A stretch of DNA of 64,000 bases from Rhodococcus pyridinivorans (lineage in GTDB: Bacteria; Actinomycetota; Actinomycetes; Mycobacteriales; Mycobacteriaceae): assembly GCF_900105195.1 (NCBI RefSeq), contig NZ_FNRX01000002.1, positions 62,001 to 126,000 on the forward strand, read 5' to 3'. A program made the position numbers and the translations under genes. Below are positions 1 through 9,311 of this stretch, one piece after another (position 1 is the stretch's first letter; each line of letters starts with the position of its first letter). The notes under the pieces are model-generated. The model did not search any database, was not told the origin of the DNA, and saw only the letters and a program-made list of their open reading frames with translations.

Positions 1-513
1 GCCGCCGACCTGCTGAAGTTCCGTCCCACCGCGATCCGCGGCAACGCCTCCGAGATCATCGCGCTGGCCGGTCTGGGCGGTGACACGCGCGGCGTCGACA
101 GCGCCGACGAGGCCGCTGCTGCCGTGCCTGCCGCGCTCGCGCTGCTCGACCGCGCGGACGCCGTGTCGGCCTCCGGTCCCGTCGACTACCTCGTCGGCCG
201 CGACCGCGACGGCGGGATCGTCGGATTGCGCATCGCCGGTGGCAGCGCCATGTTGCCGCGCGTGACCTCCACCGGATGCTCCCTCGGTGGACTCGTCGCG
301 GCCTATCTCGCGGTCGCGGAGACCCCTCTCGTCGGCCTCGCGGCCGCCCACACGCACGTCGCCGTGGCGTCCGAGATCGCCGAGGAGAACTCCACCGGCC
401 CCGGCTCCTTCGCCGTCGCCTACCTCGACGCCCTGTTCGCCGTGGACGCCGGCACGCTGCGCGCCCGCGCCCGCGTCGAACCGTTCGAACTCCCCTCGAA
501 GGACACGAAGTAA
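1..513 (+). CDS. thiM: Hydroxyethylthiazole kinase, C-terminal part (5' end outside window)
   Basis: This is the last 170 residues of a protein whose family is normally about 260-270 residues long; the start lies before base 1. ThiM phosphorylates 4-methyl-5-(2-hydroxyethyl)thiazole in the cytoplasm to salvage the thiazole half of thiamine. The family hallmark TAIRGNASEI is present near residue 12 of the visible part, followed by the glycine-rich stretch TSTGCSLGG that forms the anion hole and catalytic cysteine region. The ribokinase-like fold continues to the C-terminus. The stop codon TAA shares its last base with the ATG of the downstream flavin monooxygenase (TAATG), so the two are probably co-translated. 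No other thiamine gene is visible downstream. Confidence 0.93.
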   Translation, partial: AADLLKFRPTAIRGNASEIIALAGLGGDTRGVDSADEAAAAVPAALALLDRADAVSASGPVDYLVGRDRDGGIVGLRIAGGSAMLPRVTSTGCSLGGLVAAYLAVAETPLVGLAAAHTHVAVASEIAEENSTGPGSFAVAYLDALFAVDAGTLRARARVEPFELPSKDTK

Positions 514-1619
514 TGCCCATCAAGACCTTCTGGTATCTCACCCAGGCCGACGGCGACTACCCCTGGAGCCCCGGCGGGTTGTACCCGGTGGACGGGCAGC
601 GGCAGATCGAACTCGCGAAGACCATCGACGACGGCGGCTTCGAAGGTGCGCTCGTCGCGACCTGGCCGAACGACCCCTTCATCTCGGCGACCTGGGCTGC
701 GGCGCACACCAGCCGGATGAAGTTCCTCATCGCGATCTACGCGAACATGACGCCCGCGCGACTGCTCGCCGAGAAGGCCCTGACCTTCGACGCGTTCAGC
801 GGCGGTCGCCTGATGATCAACTCGGTCAACGGCCGGGAGAACATCCTCACCAAGTACGACATGAACGTCGAGCACGACCGTCGGTACGAGCTCGGTGAGA
901 AGTACTGGGCGGAGTTCCGGCGCATCTATGCCGAGGGCACCGCGTCGAACTTCCCGAACACCCCGCTGCGCATCGATGCTCCTGCGGACCACTCGGTCCC
1001 GCTGTGGGGAACGGGCGACTCCCCCGCCGGTCTGCAGAACGCCGGCAAGGTGCTCGACGCCTACCTGATCATGCTGCGCGAGACCTCGTTCGTCACGGAG
1101 AAGCTCACCGCTGCACGCGAATCCGCTGCAACGGAGGGTCGCGAGTACACCGATTTCGGCGCTCTGTCCGGCGTCATCGTGCGTCCGAATCGGGACGAGG
1201 CACTCGAACGGTTCCGGTCGCTGTTCGAGAAGGCCGGCATCGAGCAGATCCAGGACGTGCTCGACCGAGCGGTGCGCCGCCGCACGCACGGCAAGCAGGA
1301 TCTGAAGACCTTCACCGCGCGCGACGCGCAGCGGCAGGGCTGGGTCGACACCATCAACGCCGGCAAGCTGCCCGAACCCGAGGACCTGTATCTCGGCGAC
1401 GGCCTCTACGCGGGCATCACCGCGTGGTCACCGCTGGACATCTTCGCCACGGGATCGTCGGCCGTCTACTACGTCGGCGACCCGGACGAGATCACCGGCC
1501 ACGTGCGCACCCTGCGCGACGCGACCGGACCGACCTCCCTCATCCTCGCCGGATGGCCGCTCATCGACGAGGCGAAAAACGTTGCCGAACATCTGATTCC
1601 ACGTTTCGAGAAGCTCTGA
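513..1619 (+). CDS. LLM-class flavin-dependent monooxygenase, SsuD-like
   Basis: A 368-residue bacterial-luciferase-like protein, the usual length for alkanesulfonate monooxygenase SsuD and relatives, which use reduced FMN from a partner reductase and O2 to cleave C-S bonds. The N-terminal strand FWYLTQADGDYPW, the segment FSGGRLMINSVNG around residue 105, and the late LILAGWPLIDEA are typical of the SsuD/DszA branch. Real substrate is not readable from the sequence: alkanesulfonates, sulfones or another sulfur or heteroaromatic compound are possible. The start codon overlaps the thiM stop (TAATG), which fixes the start and implies translational coupling. No sulfonate ABC transporter or flavin reductase lies beside it in the window, unlike standard ssu operons, so a role in handling sulfur-containing thiazole-related compounds is conceivable but only inferred. 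Confidence 0.82.
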   Translation: MPIKTFWYLTQADGDYPWSPGGLYPVDGQRQIELAKTIDDGGFEGALVATWPNDPFISATWAAAHTSRMKFLIAIYANMTPARLLAEKALTFDAFSGGRLMINSVNGRENILTKYDMNVEHDRRYELGEKYWAEFRRIYAEGTASNFPNTPLRIDAPADHSVPLWGTGDSPAGLQNAGKVLDAYLIMLRETSFVTEKLTAARESAATEGREYTDFGALSGVIVRPNRDEALERFRSLFEKAGIEQIQDVLDRAVRRRTHGKQDLKTFTARDAQRQGWVDTINAGKLPEPEDLYLGDGLYAGITAWSPLDIFATGSSAVYYVGDPDEITGHVRTLRDATGPTSLILAGWPLIDEAKNVAEHLIPRFEKL

Positions 1620-1640
1620 CGGTAACGCGGGCGGGATCGG

Positions 1641-2417
1641 TCAGGGGGTGTCGACGAGACGGAACCCCGAGCCGATCCCGTCGCGCGCGTCGATCTCGGC
1701 GAGGATCCGGTCGGCCCGCTGGTAGGCGGCGAACCTCGTGTCGGGAACCTGCCGGTCGTCGGAGACCGCGGTCTGCGGGAACCGGTAACCCACCGACAGT
1801 CCCATCCATTCGCCCGTCTCGGTACGCACGAGCGGCCCGCCGGAATCGCCCGGTCGCATGAGCAGCGGCGAGGACATCAGGTTCCCGTCCACCCGCACAT
1901 CGCCGGTCGCGCAGGCCACCGACGTGCTCCGCCCTGCCGCGCAATGTGTTCCGGCCGGCAGCTCGCCTTCGCCGAACGCCGCGACCGATTCGAGCACGAC
2001 TCGCTCTCCCCGGTCGTTGGGCACCGACGTGTTCGATCCCCGCACGCGGGTCTCGTCGAGCAGGACCACCGCGTAGTCGGCGATCTCGTCGGTGGGAAAT
2101 CCCAGCTGATCGACCGAACCCGTACTCGCGACGTCCGTTTCGGTTCCGATCGGCCCGCGGTGCTGCTCCTCGACCTTCCAGACGGGCGACGATCCCGTCT
2201 GATAGCAGTGCCCCGCCGTGATCGCGACGAGCCGACCCGCGTCGTCGTGCCCGACCGCCGCCACGGAACACCAACCCGGTGTCGGCTCCGCGGAGAACAC
2301 GATCCCGTCGCCGGGCCGGAGGACGACCCGGTCGTCTCCCCCGCCGGCCGAGGCCACGCCCACGGTTCCCCCGGCGAAGGCGACGGCGGCGCCGCACACC
2401 GCTGCGACGCGTCTCAT
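1641..2417 (-). CDS. Secreted trypsin-like serine protease
   Basis: A 258-residue protein with a short positively charged start (MRR) and a hydrophobic, alanine/glycine-rich signal segment ending near ASA, so it is probably exported. The chymotrypsin-fold catalytic triad can be seen: His in ITAGHC, Asp in IADYAVVLLD and Ser in RPGDSGGP. Two cysteine pairs (CSV...HCY and HCA...ACA) could form the usual disulfides. It probably cleaves proteins outside the membrane; the target is unknown. Its ATG lies inside the stop of the upstream DNA-repair-like gene (ATGA, 4-base overlap), so the two are translationally coupled although functionally unrelated. Reading frames extending further upstream do not resemble the protease family and were not used as the start. 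Confidence 0.85.
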   Translation of the reverse strand: MRRVAAVCGAAVAFAGGTVGVASAGGGDDRVVLRPGDGIVFSAEPTPGWCSVAAVGHDDAGRLVAITAGHCYQTGSSPVWKVEEQHRGPIGTETDVASTGSVDQLGFPTDEIADYAVVLLDETRVRGSNTSVPNDRGERVVLESVAAFGEGELPAGTHCAAGRSTSVACATGDVRVDGNLMSSPLLMRPGDSGGPLVRTETGEWMGLSVGYRFPQTAVSDDRQVPDTRFAAYQRADRILAEIDARDGIGSGFRLVDTP

Positions 2418-2998
2418 GACTTCTTCGCTACCTTCATCGACTTCTTGAACTCGCGCACCTCGCGCAGCGACTGCTCGTCGACGACGTCGGCGATCGACCG
2501 GCGCGCATCCTCGTGCCCATAGTCGCCGGCGGCCTCGCGCCATCCCTCGGGCCGCACACCCATCTGCTTGCCGAGCAGCGCCAGGAAGATACGTGCCTTC
2601 TGGTCGCCGTAGCCCGGCAGCTTCTTCAGCCGCCGCAGCACTTCCTTGCCGTCCGGGTCGCCGGACGTCCACAGCGCGGAGGCGTCGCCGTCGTAGTCCT
2701 CGACGATCGCCGCGCACAGCGCCTGGATCCGCTGTCCCATCGACTTGGGGAACCGGTGGACGGCCGGTTGCTGCGCGCACACCGCGACGAACTCGTCGGG
2801 GTCGGCCGACGCGATGCGGTACACGTCGAGACCGCCGAGACGGTCGGCGAGATTCTTCGGTCCCGCGAACGCGACCTCCATCGCCACCTGCTGGTCGAGC
2901 AGCATGCCGATGAGAAGCGCCAGCGGGTTCTCGGCCAGCAGTGCGTCGGCGTCGGGATCTCCGACCAGGTTCAGCGTCGAGGACATGCAGACGATCAT
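2414..2998 (-). CDS. HhH-GPD-type base excision DNA repair protein
   Basis: A 194-residue protein resembling the short actinobacterial HhH-GPD proteins related to DNA glycosylases that remove damaged bases. The N-terminal part contains the helical stretch LIGMLLDQQVAMEVAF, and the helix-hairpin-helix candidate LKKLPGYGDQKARIFLALLGK lies near residue 130, with a following acidic region. The tail is lysine-rich (KSMKVAKKS), consistent with DNA contact. Substrate lesion is not predictable. It begins 10 bases after the stop of the membrane protein gene and overlaps the protease gene by four bases, so the three genes form one minus-strand operon. An alternative start is the internal ATG at 2986 (MSSTLNLV). 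Confidence 0.8.
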   Translation of the reverse strand: MIVCMSSTLNLVGDPDADALLAENPLALLIGMLLDQQVAMEVAFAGPKNLADRLGGLDVYRIASADPDEFVAVCAQQPAVHRFPKSMGQRIQALCAAIVEDYDGDASALWTSGDPDGKEVLRRLKKLPGYGDQKARIFLALLGKQMGVRPEGWREAAGDYGHEDARRSIADVVDEQSLREVREFKKSMKVAKKS

Positions 2999-3008
2999 GC
3001 CCTGCGCG

Positions 3009-4439
3009 TCAGGGGCGGCGCCACACGACCACCGCGATCACGATGCCCAGGGTGAGCGCGATCGACGTGGTCAGAGCATGCAGCCAGTGCGGGAACAGCG
3101 TCGGTTGCGAGGTGTCCGGAACGGCGGCCAGGGCGGCGAACAACGCCACGACGGCGATGACCGACGCCGCCGCGGACCAGCCCTTGGCCAAGCGGGTATG
3201 CCTCGCACCGCGCAACTCGGCACTGCGCAGCAGGGCGTGCTCGACGATGTCCACGGCCTCGGACAGTTCCGCGTCGAGTTCGGCCAACTCGTCGGCGACC
3301 CGGCCGGCCATGAGTGCTCGCAGCTGGGTGGGTTGCGTCCACGAGTGGAAACGGTCGTCGTGGATCGATTCCTTGCGCAGCAGGGCCCGTTCCATCCGGC
3401 GCGCCTGCATGATCGCGATGTCGTCGAGGACCGCGGCCAGCCGATCGCCGCCGAGCCCGTCGGGGTGGCGCAGATGCTCCATGGTCGTCCAGTAGTCGGC
3501 GGAGGCCCGGGCCCGCACCGCCACCCACGGGATGAGCCCGTAGATCATCTCGCGGGTGCCGTGCCCGACATAGTCGCTGCCGAGGGCGGTGGCCTCGAGG
3601 TCGAACAGCACCGCACCGGAGTCCTCCCGCACGGCGATGGTGGCTCCCGGCTGCACGGGCCGGTCCACCAGCGGAACCCGGTCCCACTTCCACAACACAC
3701 CCCAGGACCGTGCCGCCGCGCGGGCCTCCGGTCCGATGCGCGGGCCGTCGACGAGCGAGCGGACGCGTTCGCCGCCGCTCGAGACCACTTCCACGACCAT
3801 GCCCTCGGCGACCTCGCGATCGCCGACTCCCCGGTGGCGGTGGACGACGAGTTCGTGCAGGGGCTGATAGGTCGTCGGCGCACACAACCGCCTGTTCAGT
3901 CCGGGAAACACGTCGTTCAGGCAGGCGTCGGCGGTCAGTTCGAAGGGCGCGAGGAACTCGCCGAGCACCGGGCGCAGACCGGCGCCGTCGCGGTCCTGCA
4001 GCGGGTCGCTGCGCCAGTCGACGAGCGGCGACCCGTGGTCCGACAGCGATTCCAGCGCCAGGACGAGACCGTGGCCGGGGACGTCCCACAGCGACACGCA
4101 CGTCGCGGGGTGTCCCACATACGGTCGGGTCGTGTCCGGCGCCTCACGCAGCGACCCCGTCGACGCACCGAACGAGATCTCCGGTCGTGTCGGGTCGACG
4201 ACGTGCCGGAACGCGAGCAGGCACGGCGGACGCACACCGTGGTCCGTCTCGGGCTGCTCGGCGATGCGTGCCGGCAGGAAGGGCTCCACCTTCTCGACGG
4301 GTGGGACCCGCGGGGGCGTCTCGGGCGCCGCCTCGATGTCGAGCGCCAGTAGGAACACCTTCAGTACACCGAGACACCCCGTGACAGATCCGACGGCCGA
4401 TACGCCGACTCCGGAATTCACGAGAGCGCGGTTCTCCAT
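3009..4439 (-). CDS. Uncharacterised protein with two C-terminal membrane helices
   Basis: I do not recognise the family. From the ATG at 4439 (MENRALVNSG) the protein has 476 residues. About the first 400 look soluble, with mixed alpha/beta composition and no metal or nucleotide motif I can name; a central segment, ILLRKESIHDDRF-like, is rich in charged helices. Two hydrophobic helices close the protein (about residues 425-445 and 450-472), ending WRRP, so it is anchored at the inner membrane with most mass on one side. The layout, a soluble domain followed by two C-terminal helices, recalls CorA-type channels, but the GMN signature is absent. GGTGAG lies just upstream of the chosen ATG. It is the first gene of the operon with the HhH-GPD and protease genes and lies downstream of a DnaA-box cluster. 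Confidence 0.6.
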   Translation of the reverse strand: MENRALVNSGVGVSAVGSVTGCLGVLKVFLLALDIEAAPETPPRVPPVEKVEPFLPARIAEQPETDHGVRPPCLLAFRHVVDPTRPEISFGASTGSLREAPDTTRPYVGHPATCVSLWDVPGHGLVLALESLSDHGSPLVDWRSDPLQDRDGAGLRPVLGEFLAPFELTADACLNDVFPGLNRRLCAPTTYQPLHELVVHRHRGVGDREVAEGMVVEVVSSGGERVRSLVDGPRIGPEARAAARSWGVLWKWDRVPLVDRPVQPGATIAVREDSGAVLFDLEATALGSDYVGHGTREMIYGLIPWVAVRARASADYWTTMEHLRHPDGLGGDRLAAVLDDIAIMQARRMERALLRKESIHDDRFHSWTQPTQLRALMAGRVADELAELDAELSEAVDIVEHALLRSAELRGARHTRLAKGWSAAASVIAVVALFAALAAVPDTSQPTLFPHWLHALTTSIALTLGIVIAVVVWRRP

Positions 4440-4571
4440 CACACTCACCACTTCCGAACCCGCCGCACGGCATGCGGCGACCCTGACCAGCGAGTATGTC
4501 AGGTCGGTAGGGGAAAGCAAGTCGTGGTGACGGCGGGCACCGAGAATGCCCCGACCAGGGCCGATCCGAGT

Positions 4572-4614
4572 TGTCCACCGCCCGTCCACGTGTTGTGCAC
4601 AACTTTATCCACAG
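4572..4614. promoter_or_regulatory. Cluster of DnaA-box-like sequences
   Basis: Within 43 bases there are TTGTCCACC (4572-4580), the palindromic TTGTGCACAA (4594-4603, readable on both strands) and TTATCCACA (4606-4614). The last is the exact E. coli DnaA-box consensus and differs by one base from the actinobacterial TTGTCCACA; the other two match the actinobacterial box at 8 of 9. The cluster lies about 130 bases upstream of the membrane protein gene and beyond the end of the aminotransferase gene. No dnaA, dnaN or other origin gene is in the window. Confidence 0.6.
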
Positions 4615-4659
4615 GCTGGGAACAAACTCACACCCGGAGTGCAGATTCTTGTCGACGGA

Positions 4660-4738
4660 GGTACGCAACAAAGAATCGAGGCTCGCAACGCCGGCAGTGA
4701 CTGCCGATGTTGCGAGCCTCGTCCTCGCGTTGCGTACC
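4660..4738 (-). terminator. Triple nested palindrome after the aminotransferase gene
   Basis: Three concentric inverted repeats: outer GGTACGCAAC (4660-4669) with GTTGCGTACC (4729-4738); middle GAGGCTCGCAAC (4678-4689) with GTTGCGAGCCTC (4709-4720); inner CGGCAG (4692-4697) with CTGCCG (4701-4706). All arms are perfect. It starts 11 bases beyond the stop of the minus-strand aminotransferase, so it probably ends that transcript. Both larger stems end in GCAAC/GTTGC, suggesting duplication of one unit or a mobile palindromic repeat. Confidence 0.7.
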
Positions 4739-4748
4739 TACCCACGCA

Positions 4749-6242
<1,494 letters not shown>

Positions 6243-6300
6243 TCAGGGTGCGACGTGCCCGTTTGGCAAGTTGGGGTCTCCATTCGGTATGCTTCCCCAC

Positions 6301-6388
6301 GGAGGATTCGCCTAGTGGCCTATGGCGCTCGCCTGGAACGCGGGTTGGGTTAACGCCCTCAGGGGTTCAAATCCCCTATCCTCCGCCA
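6301..6388 (+). tRNA. tRNA-Ser(GGA)
   Basis: Acceptor arms GGAGGAT (6301-6307) and ATCCTCC (6378-6384) pair perfectly, with G discriminator and an encoded CCA. The anticodon stem CTCGC/GCGGG encloses the loop CTGGAAC, giving anticodon GGA. The long variable arm is typical of serine tRNAs, and GGTTCAAATCC is the T arm. It reads UCC and UCU codons. Confidence 0.95.
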
Positions 6389-6391
6389 CGG

Positions 6392-6424
6392 AACCCCGTG
6401 GGGCGCACAGCGTCCCACGGGGTT
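6392..6424 (+). terminator. Terminator after tRNA-Ser(GGA)
   Basis: AACCCCGTGGG and CCCACGGGGTT form a perfect hairpin around a short loop, followed by CTGCTTTTCC. It begins four bases after the tRNA CCA end. Confidence 0.85.
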
Positions 6425-6473
6425 TCTGCTTTTCCGGTCCCCCTGTTCGCGTACCGGGCCGATCTCGGGCACG

Positions 6474-6737
6474 ATGCGTCTCGTGACCGCGGACGACAAT
6501 TTCCCGCTCGGCTGCGACGCCGACCACGAGCAGGCTTCGGTCTGGGTGGAGATGCTGGACCGGGAGATCGACGAGGTGTCCGCAGCCATCGAGAAGACCG
6601 AACAGAAGGCCCTCGCCGAACACCGGGTGGGGGCCGTGGACCGGGCGCGCCGGTTCGACGCCGAGGTCGAGCGGCTGGGCGCCCAGCTCCGCGAGCTGCA
6701 CCGCATGCGCCGCAATCTCACCCACCGCTTCAGCTGA
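6474..6737 (+). CDS. Small acidic coiled-coil protein, function unknown
   Basis: An 87-residue soluble protein I do not recognise. After a short acidic head (TADDNFPLGCDADHE) it is almost entirely helical, with heptad-like spacing in VWVEMLDREIDEVSAAIEK and in RFDAEVERLGAQLRELHRM, so a coiled-coil dimer is likely. No catalytic or DNA-binding motif is visible. The codon pattern, with strong third-position GC, favours this strand over the arginine/serine-rich opposite frames. It stands alone between the tRNA terminator and the convergent HNH lipoprotein gene. The start could be the ATG used here or GTG at 6483. Confidence 0.55.
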   Translation: MRLVTADDNFPLGCDADHEQASVWVEMLDREIDEVSAAIEKTEQKALAEHRVGAVDRARRFDAEVERLGAQLRELHRMRRNLTHRFS

Positions 6738-6760
6738 CCGAGAGATCACGGCGGTGTGTG

Positions 6761-7816
6761 CTACTCGCAGGCGACGCCGTCCCCGTCACCGTCCATCTTC
6801 GGCCGGTAGCCGGGCTCTCCCACATACAGCGGTGCGGCTCCCGCGGCCCGGGCCGCCGCGCAGTTCTTGTAATACACCTCCGCCGGAGCAGGGGCCGGCT
6901 CGGCGGGGGCGGGCGCAGGTGCAGGTGCAGGTGCAGGAGCCGGCGAGGGTGCCGGCGCAGGTGCGGGCGCCTGGCGCGTCGTCGTGGTGGGCGCGGGTGC
7001 AGCTGCGGGAGCCCCACCTCCGCATTCGGTGAGGACCCGCGCCATCGCGTGGTGCTCGGCCTGCGTCACCCACAGGCCGTAGATCGCCTTGACCTCGATC
7101 TGCCGCGCGACATACGTGCAGCGGTACGCGCGGTTCGGCGGCAGCCAGGTGGCGGCGTCGCCGTCGCTCTTCTGCTGGTTGGTCGGCCCGTCCACGGCCT
7201 GGAGGTTGCGCGGGTCGTTGGCGAAATCGGCCCGGGTGCCCGCGTCGAGTTGCTGCGCGCCCTTCTGCCACGCGTCCGACAACGCGACGACGTGGTCGAT
7301 CTGCACCGCGGTCGAGGTGTCCTGCCCGCGGGTGAACGCGATCGTCGTACCGGTGTACAAGTCGTTCAGGGTTCCCGACGCGACGACGCAGTCGCGGGTA
7401 CCGGGCCGGTAGACGATATCGACGAGGTCGCGTCGCAGGATGTCGTTGCGGGTGTCGCAGCCGTTGCCCCCGAACTCCACCGACACGTCGTCGCTCCACG
7501 CCTGGCCGAACAGGTCGCGGCTGTACCCGGTCTTGGGCGCGCGCCCCTTGATCGGCAGGGTCGCCAGCCGGGCCAGGGCCTCCGACGAATCCGCCGACGC
7601 TGCCGGGTTCGGTGCGGTCGTCGAGGTGGAGCGCGTCGTGGTGGGGGACGGTGTCGTCGTGGGGGTTTCGGAGCTCGGCACCGGGGACTGTTCGGAAGTC
7701 GCCGCCGGAGCGACGGAAGTGTCCTCGGTGGTCGAATCACAACCGGTGAGGGTCAGACCCGCGACCGTCGCGACGACGAGCAGGGACAGCCGGGACGACA
7801 AGCGGGGCAAGGACAT
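6761..7816 (-). CDS. Lipoprotein with HNH (DUF1524-type) nuclease domain and Excalibur tail
   Basis: A 351-residue exported lipoprotein: signal peptide ending LTLTGC, whose cysteine (about residue 26) would be lipidated. A Thr/Pro/Ser-rich linker follows to about residue 80. The central domain (about 85-250) has the His-Asn layout of DUF1524/GmrSD C-terminal HNH nucleases: GGNGCDTRNDIL, QIDHVVALSDAW and DPRNLQAVDGPTNQQKSD. A low-complexity Ala-Pro stretch of about 40 residues leads to a C-terminal Excalibur domain with the calcium-binding motif DGDGDGVACE. It probably degrades DNA or RNA outside the membrane, perhaps with calcium; this is family inference. ATG 7816 (MSLPRLSS) follows AGGAG at a good distance and gives the best signal peptide, so the longer frame to 7873 was not used. 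It converges on the coiled-coil gene. Confidence 0.85.
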   Translation of the reverse strand: MSLPRLSSRLSLLVVATVAGLTLTGCDSTTEDTSVAPAATSEQSPVPSSETPTTTPSPTTTRSTSTTAPNPAASADSSEALARLATLPIKGRAPKTGYSRDLFGQAWSDDVSVEFGGNGCDTRNDILRRDLVDIVYRPGTRDCVVASGTLNDLYTGTTIAFTRGQDTSTAVQIDHVVALSDAWQKGAQQLDAGTRADFANDPRNLQAVDGPTNQQKSDGDAATWLPPNRAYRCTYVARQIEVKAIYGLWVTQAEHHAMARVLTECGGGAPAAAPAPTTTTRQAPAPAPAPSPAPAPAPAPAPAPAEPAPAPAEVYYKNCAAARAAGAAPLYVGEPGYRPKMDGDGDGVACE

Positions 7817-7954
7817 CGAGGGAACTCCTGAGAACGACGGCGCCGGACGGCTCCCCTTGTCCATCGCGCCCACAACACCCGGTCGTTACACCGCGTAAGT
7901 ATCCGCGAGCCGACGTCGTCGGCATCCGGCGGGAACGGTTCCTACTATCGTCTG

Positions 7955-8620
7955 GTGGTCGGTTACGGCAGGCAGTTGCAGGGACTCGCGATCGCGTTGT
8001 CCTCTCTCGCAGGGTTCATCGATGCCCTCGGTTTCATCACCCTGGGCGGCGTCTTCGTGTCGTTCATGAGCGGCAACTCCACGCGCTTCGCGGTCGGGAC
8101 GGCCGACGGTGCGTGGCAGACGGTCACCCTCATCGGCGGTGTGCTCGCGCTGTTCGTGCTCGGAGTGATTCTCGGCAGCGTGGTAGCGGAACTGACCGAC
8201 CGAGACCGGCGGACCCGCAAGACCGCCGTCCTCGCGACGGTGACCGTGTTGCTGACGATCGCCGCCGCGGCCGTCTTCGTGGACTGGACGCCGGTCGCCG
8301 TGATCGCGATGACCTTGGCCATGGGAACGGAGAACTCGGTGTTCCGGCGGCACGGGGAGACGACCGTCGCCCTGACCTACATGACGGGTGCGCTGGTCAA
8401 GATCGGGCAGCGGATCGCGGCGGCGTTCTTCGGTGGTCCGCGCTGGAGCTGGCTGCCCTATCTGGGCCTGTGGGGCGGCCTGGTGACGGGCGCCGTTCTC
8501 GGCGCGCTCGCCCACCGGGTGCTGGGGCTGCACGCCCTGTGGATCGCAGCGGCGTTCGCAGCCGCGCTGACGGTGTCGGTCCGTTTCCTGTCAGATCGCG
8601 AGCTCACCGACGGGGTGTGA
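7955..8620 (+). CDS. YoaK family (DUF1275) membrane protein
   Basis: A 221-residue integral membrane protein with about six hydrophobic helices. The start LSSLAGFIDALGFITLGGVFVSFMSGN is the family hallmark (an AGFxDA helix followed by FxSxMSGN), and TENSVFRRHGETTVALTYMTGALVKIG carries the second conserved block. Family members are presumed transporters of unknown substrate. The GTG start lies six bases after a TACTAT box (7943-7948), which would place the transcript start on the start codon. It is followed by a TetR regulator on the same strand 53 bases later, a plausible regulator for it. Confidence 0.83.
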   Translation: MVGYGRQLQGLAIALSSLAGFIDALGFITLGGVFVSFMSGNSTRFAVGTADGAWQTVTLIGGVLALFVLGVILGSVVAELTDRDRRTRKTAVLATVTVLLTIAAAAVFVDWTPVAVIAMTLAMGTENSVFRRHGETTVALTYMTGALVKIGQRIAAAFFGGPRWSWLPYLGLWGGLVTGAVLGALAHRVLGLHALWIAAAFAAALTVSVRFLSDRELTDGV

Positions 8621-8673
8621 TTCCCACCTCCCCGTACGTTCGTATGGTGGAGAGCTCGGCTACGGTGCTCCTC

Positions 8674-9258
8674 ATGCGCACGCGGCCCTACGTCACCACC
8701 AGCCCCACCAGGCTTGCTGCGGCCCTGCTCGACGTGGCCGCACGCAACGGTCTCGACGCGGCGAGTGTGCGGGAGGTGGCCAACGAGGCAGGGGTCTCGA
8801 TCGGGGCGGTGCAGCACCATTTCCCAACCAAGGACGAGATGCTCGCGTACTCGTTCCGCACGCTCTCGGACCGGGTGCTGAACCGGCTGACGAACGTCGA
8901 TCCCGACATCGATCCGGCGCGCACCCTGTTCTCCGCGCTCAGCCAGCTGCTCCCCCTCGACGAGGAACGTGGCAGCGAGGTGCACGTGATGTCGGCGTTC
9001 GCCGTGCGGGCGGTCACCTCCCCCACGCTGAGCGCCATCCGCACCGCCACCCTGTTCACGATCCGCACGGGCATAGCGCGCGTATTGATCCGCGCCGGTA
9101 CACCCGACCCGGAGACCCGGGCCGCTCTGCTGCTCTCGGCCGCGAACGGGCTCGCACTCGACGCGGCGGCGAGCCCCGAGCTCTACCCGCGCGAGTATCT
9201 GACCCACGCTCTGCACGCCCAGGTCCAGCTCGTCCTCGACGGCGCCGACGCGCACTGA
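8674..9258 (+). CDS. TetR-family transcriptional regulator
   Basis: A 194-residue repressor-type protein. The N-terminal helix-turn-helix is clear: ALLDVAARNGLDAASVREVANEAGVSIGAVQHHFPTKDEMLAYSF. The C-terminal ligand domain has no recognisable ligand signature. ATG 8674 follows a TACGGT box by seven bases, suggesting a leaderless transcript; the imperfect palindrome TACG-TT-CGTA (8635-8644) sits where the -35 element would be and may be its own operator. The longer upstream frame overlaps the YoaK gene and lacks family similarity. It probably controls itself and perhaps the YoaK gene. Confidence 0.87.
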   Translation: MRTRPYVTTSPTRLAAALLDVAARNGLDAASVREVANEAGVSIGAVQHHFPTKDEMLAYSFRTLSDRVLNRLTNVDPDIDPARTLFSALSQLLPLDEERGSEVHVMSAFAVRAVTSPTLSAIRTATLFTIRTGIARVLIRAGTPDPETRAALLLSAANGLALDAAASPELYPREYLTHALHAQVQLVLDGADAH

Positions 9259-9287
9259 CCCGCACCCCGGAATCCGGGACGCGGGTC
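9257..9287. terminator. Bidirectional terminator between tetR and hydroxybutyrate dehydrogenase
   Basis: GACCCGC and CCCGGA pair with TCCGGG and GCGGGTC in a two-part stem. The TGA stop of the tetR gene is inside the first arm. The two flanking genes converge here. Confidence 0.7.
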
Positions 9288-9311
9288 GGTGATTGCAGTC
9301 GGACCGTCCTG

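Noticed and set aside
4572..4614. Chromosomal origin (oriC)
   Set aside because: Boxes are present, but dnaA, dnaN and an AT-rich unwinding region are absent, so I call it only a box cluster.
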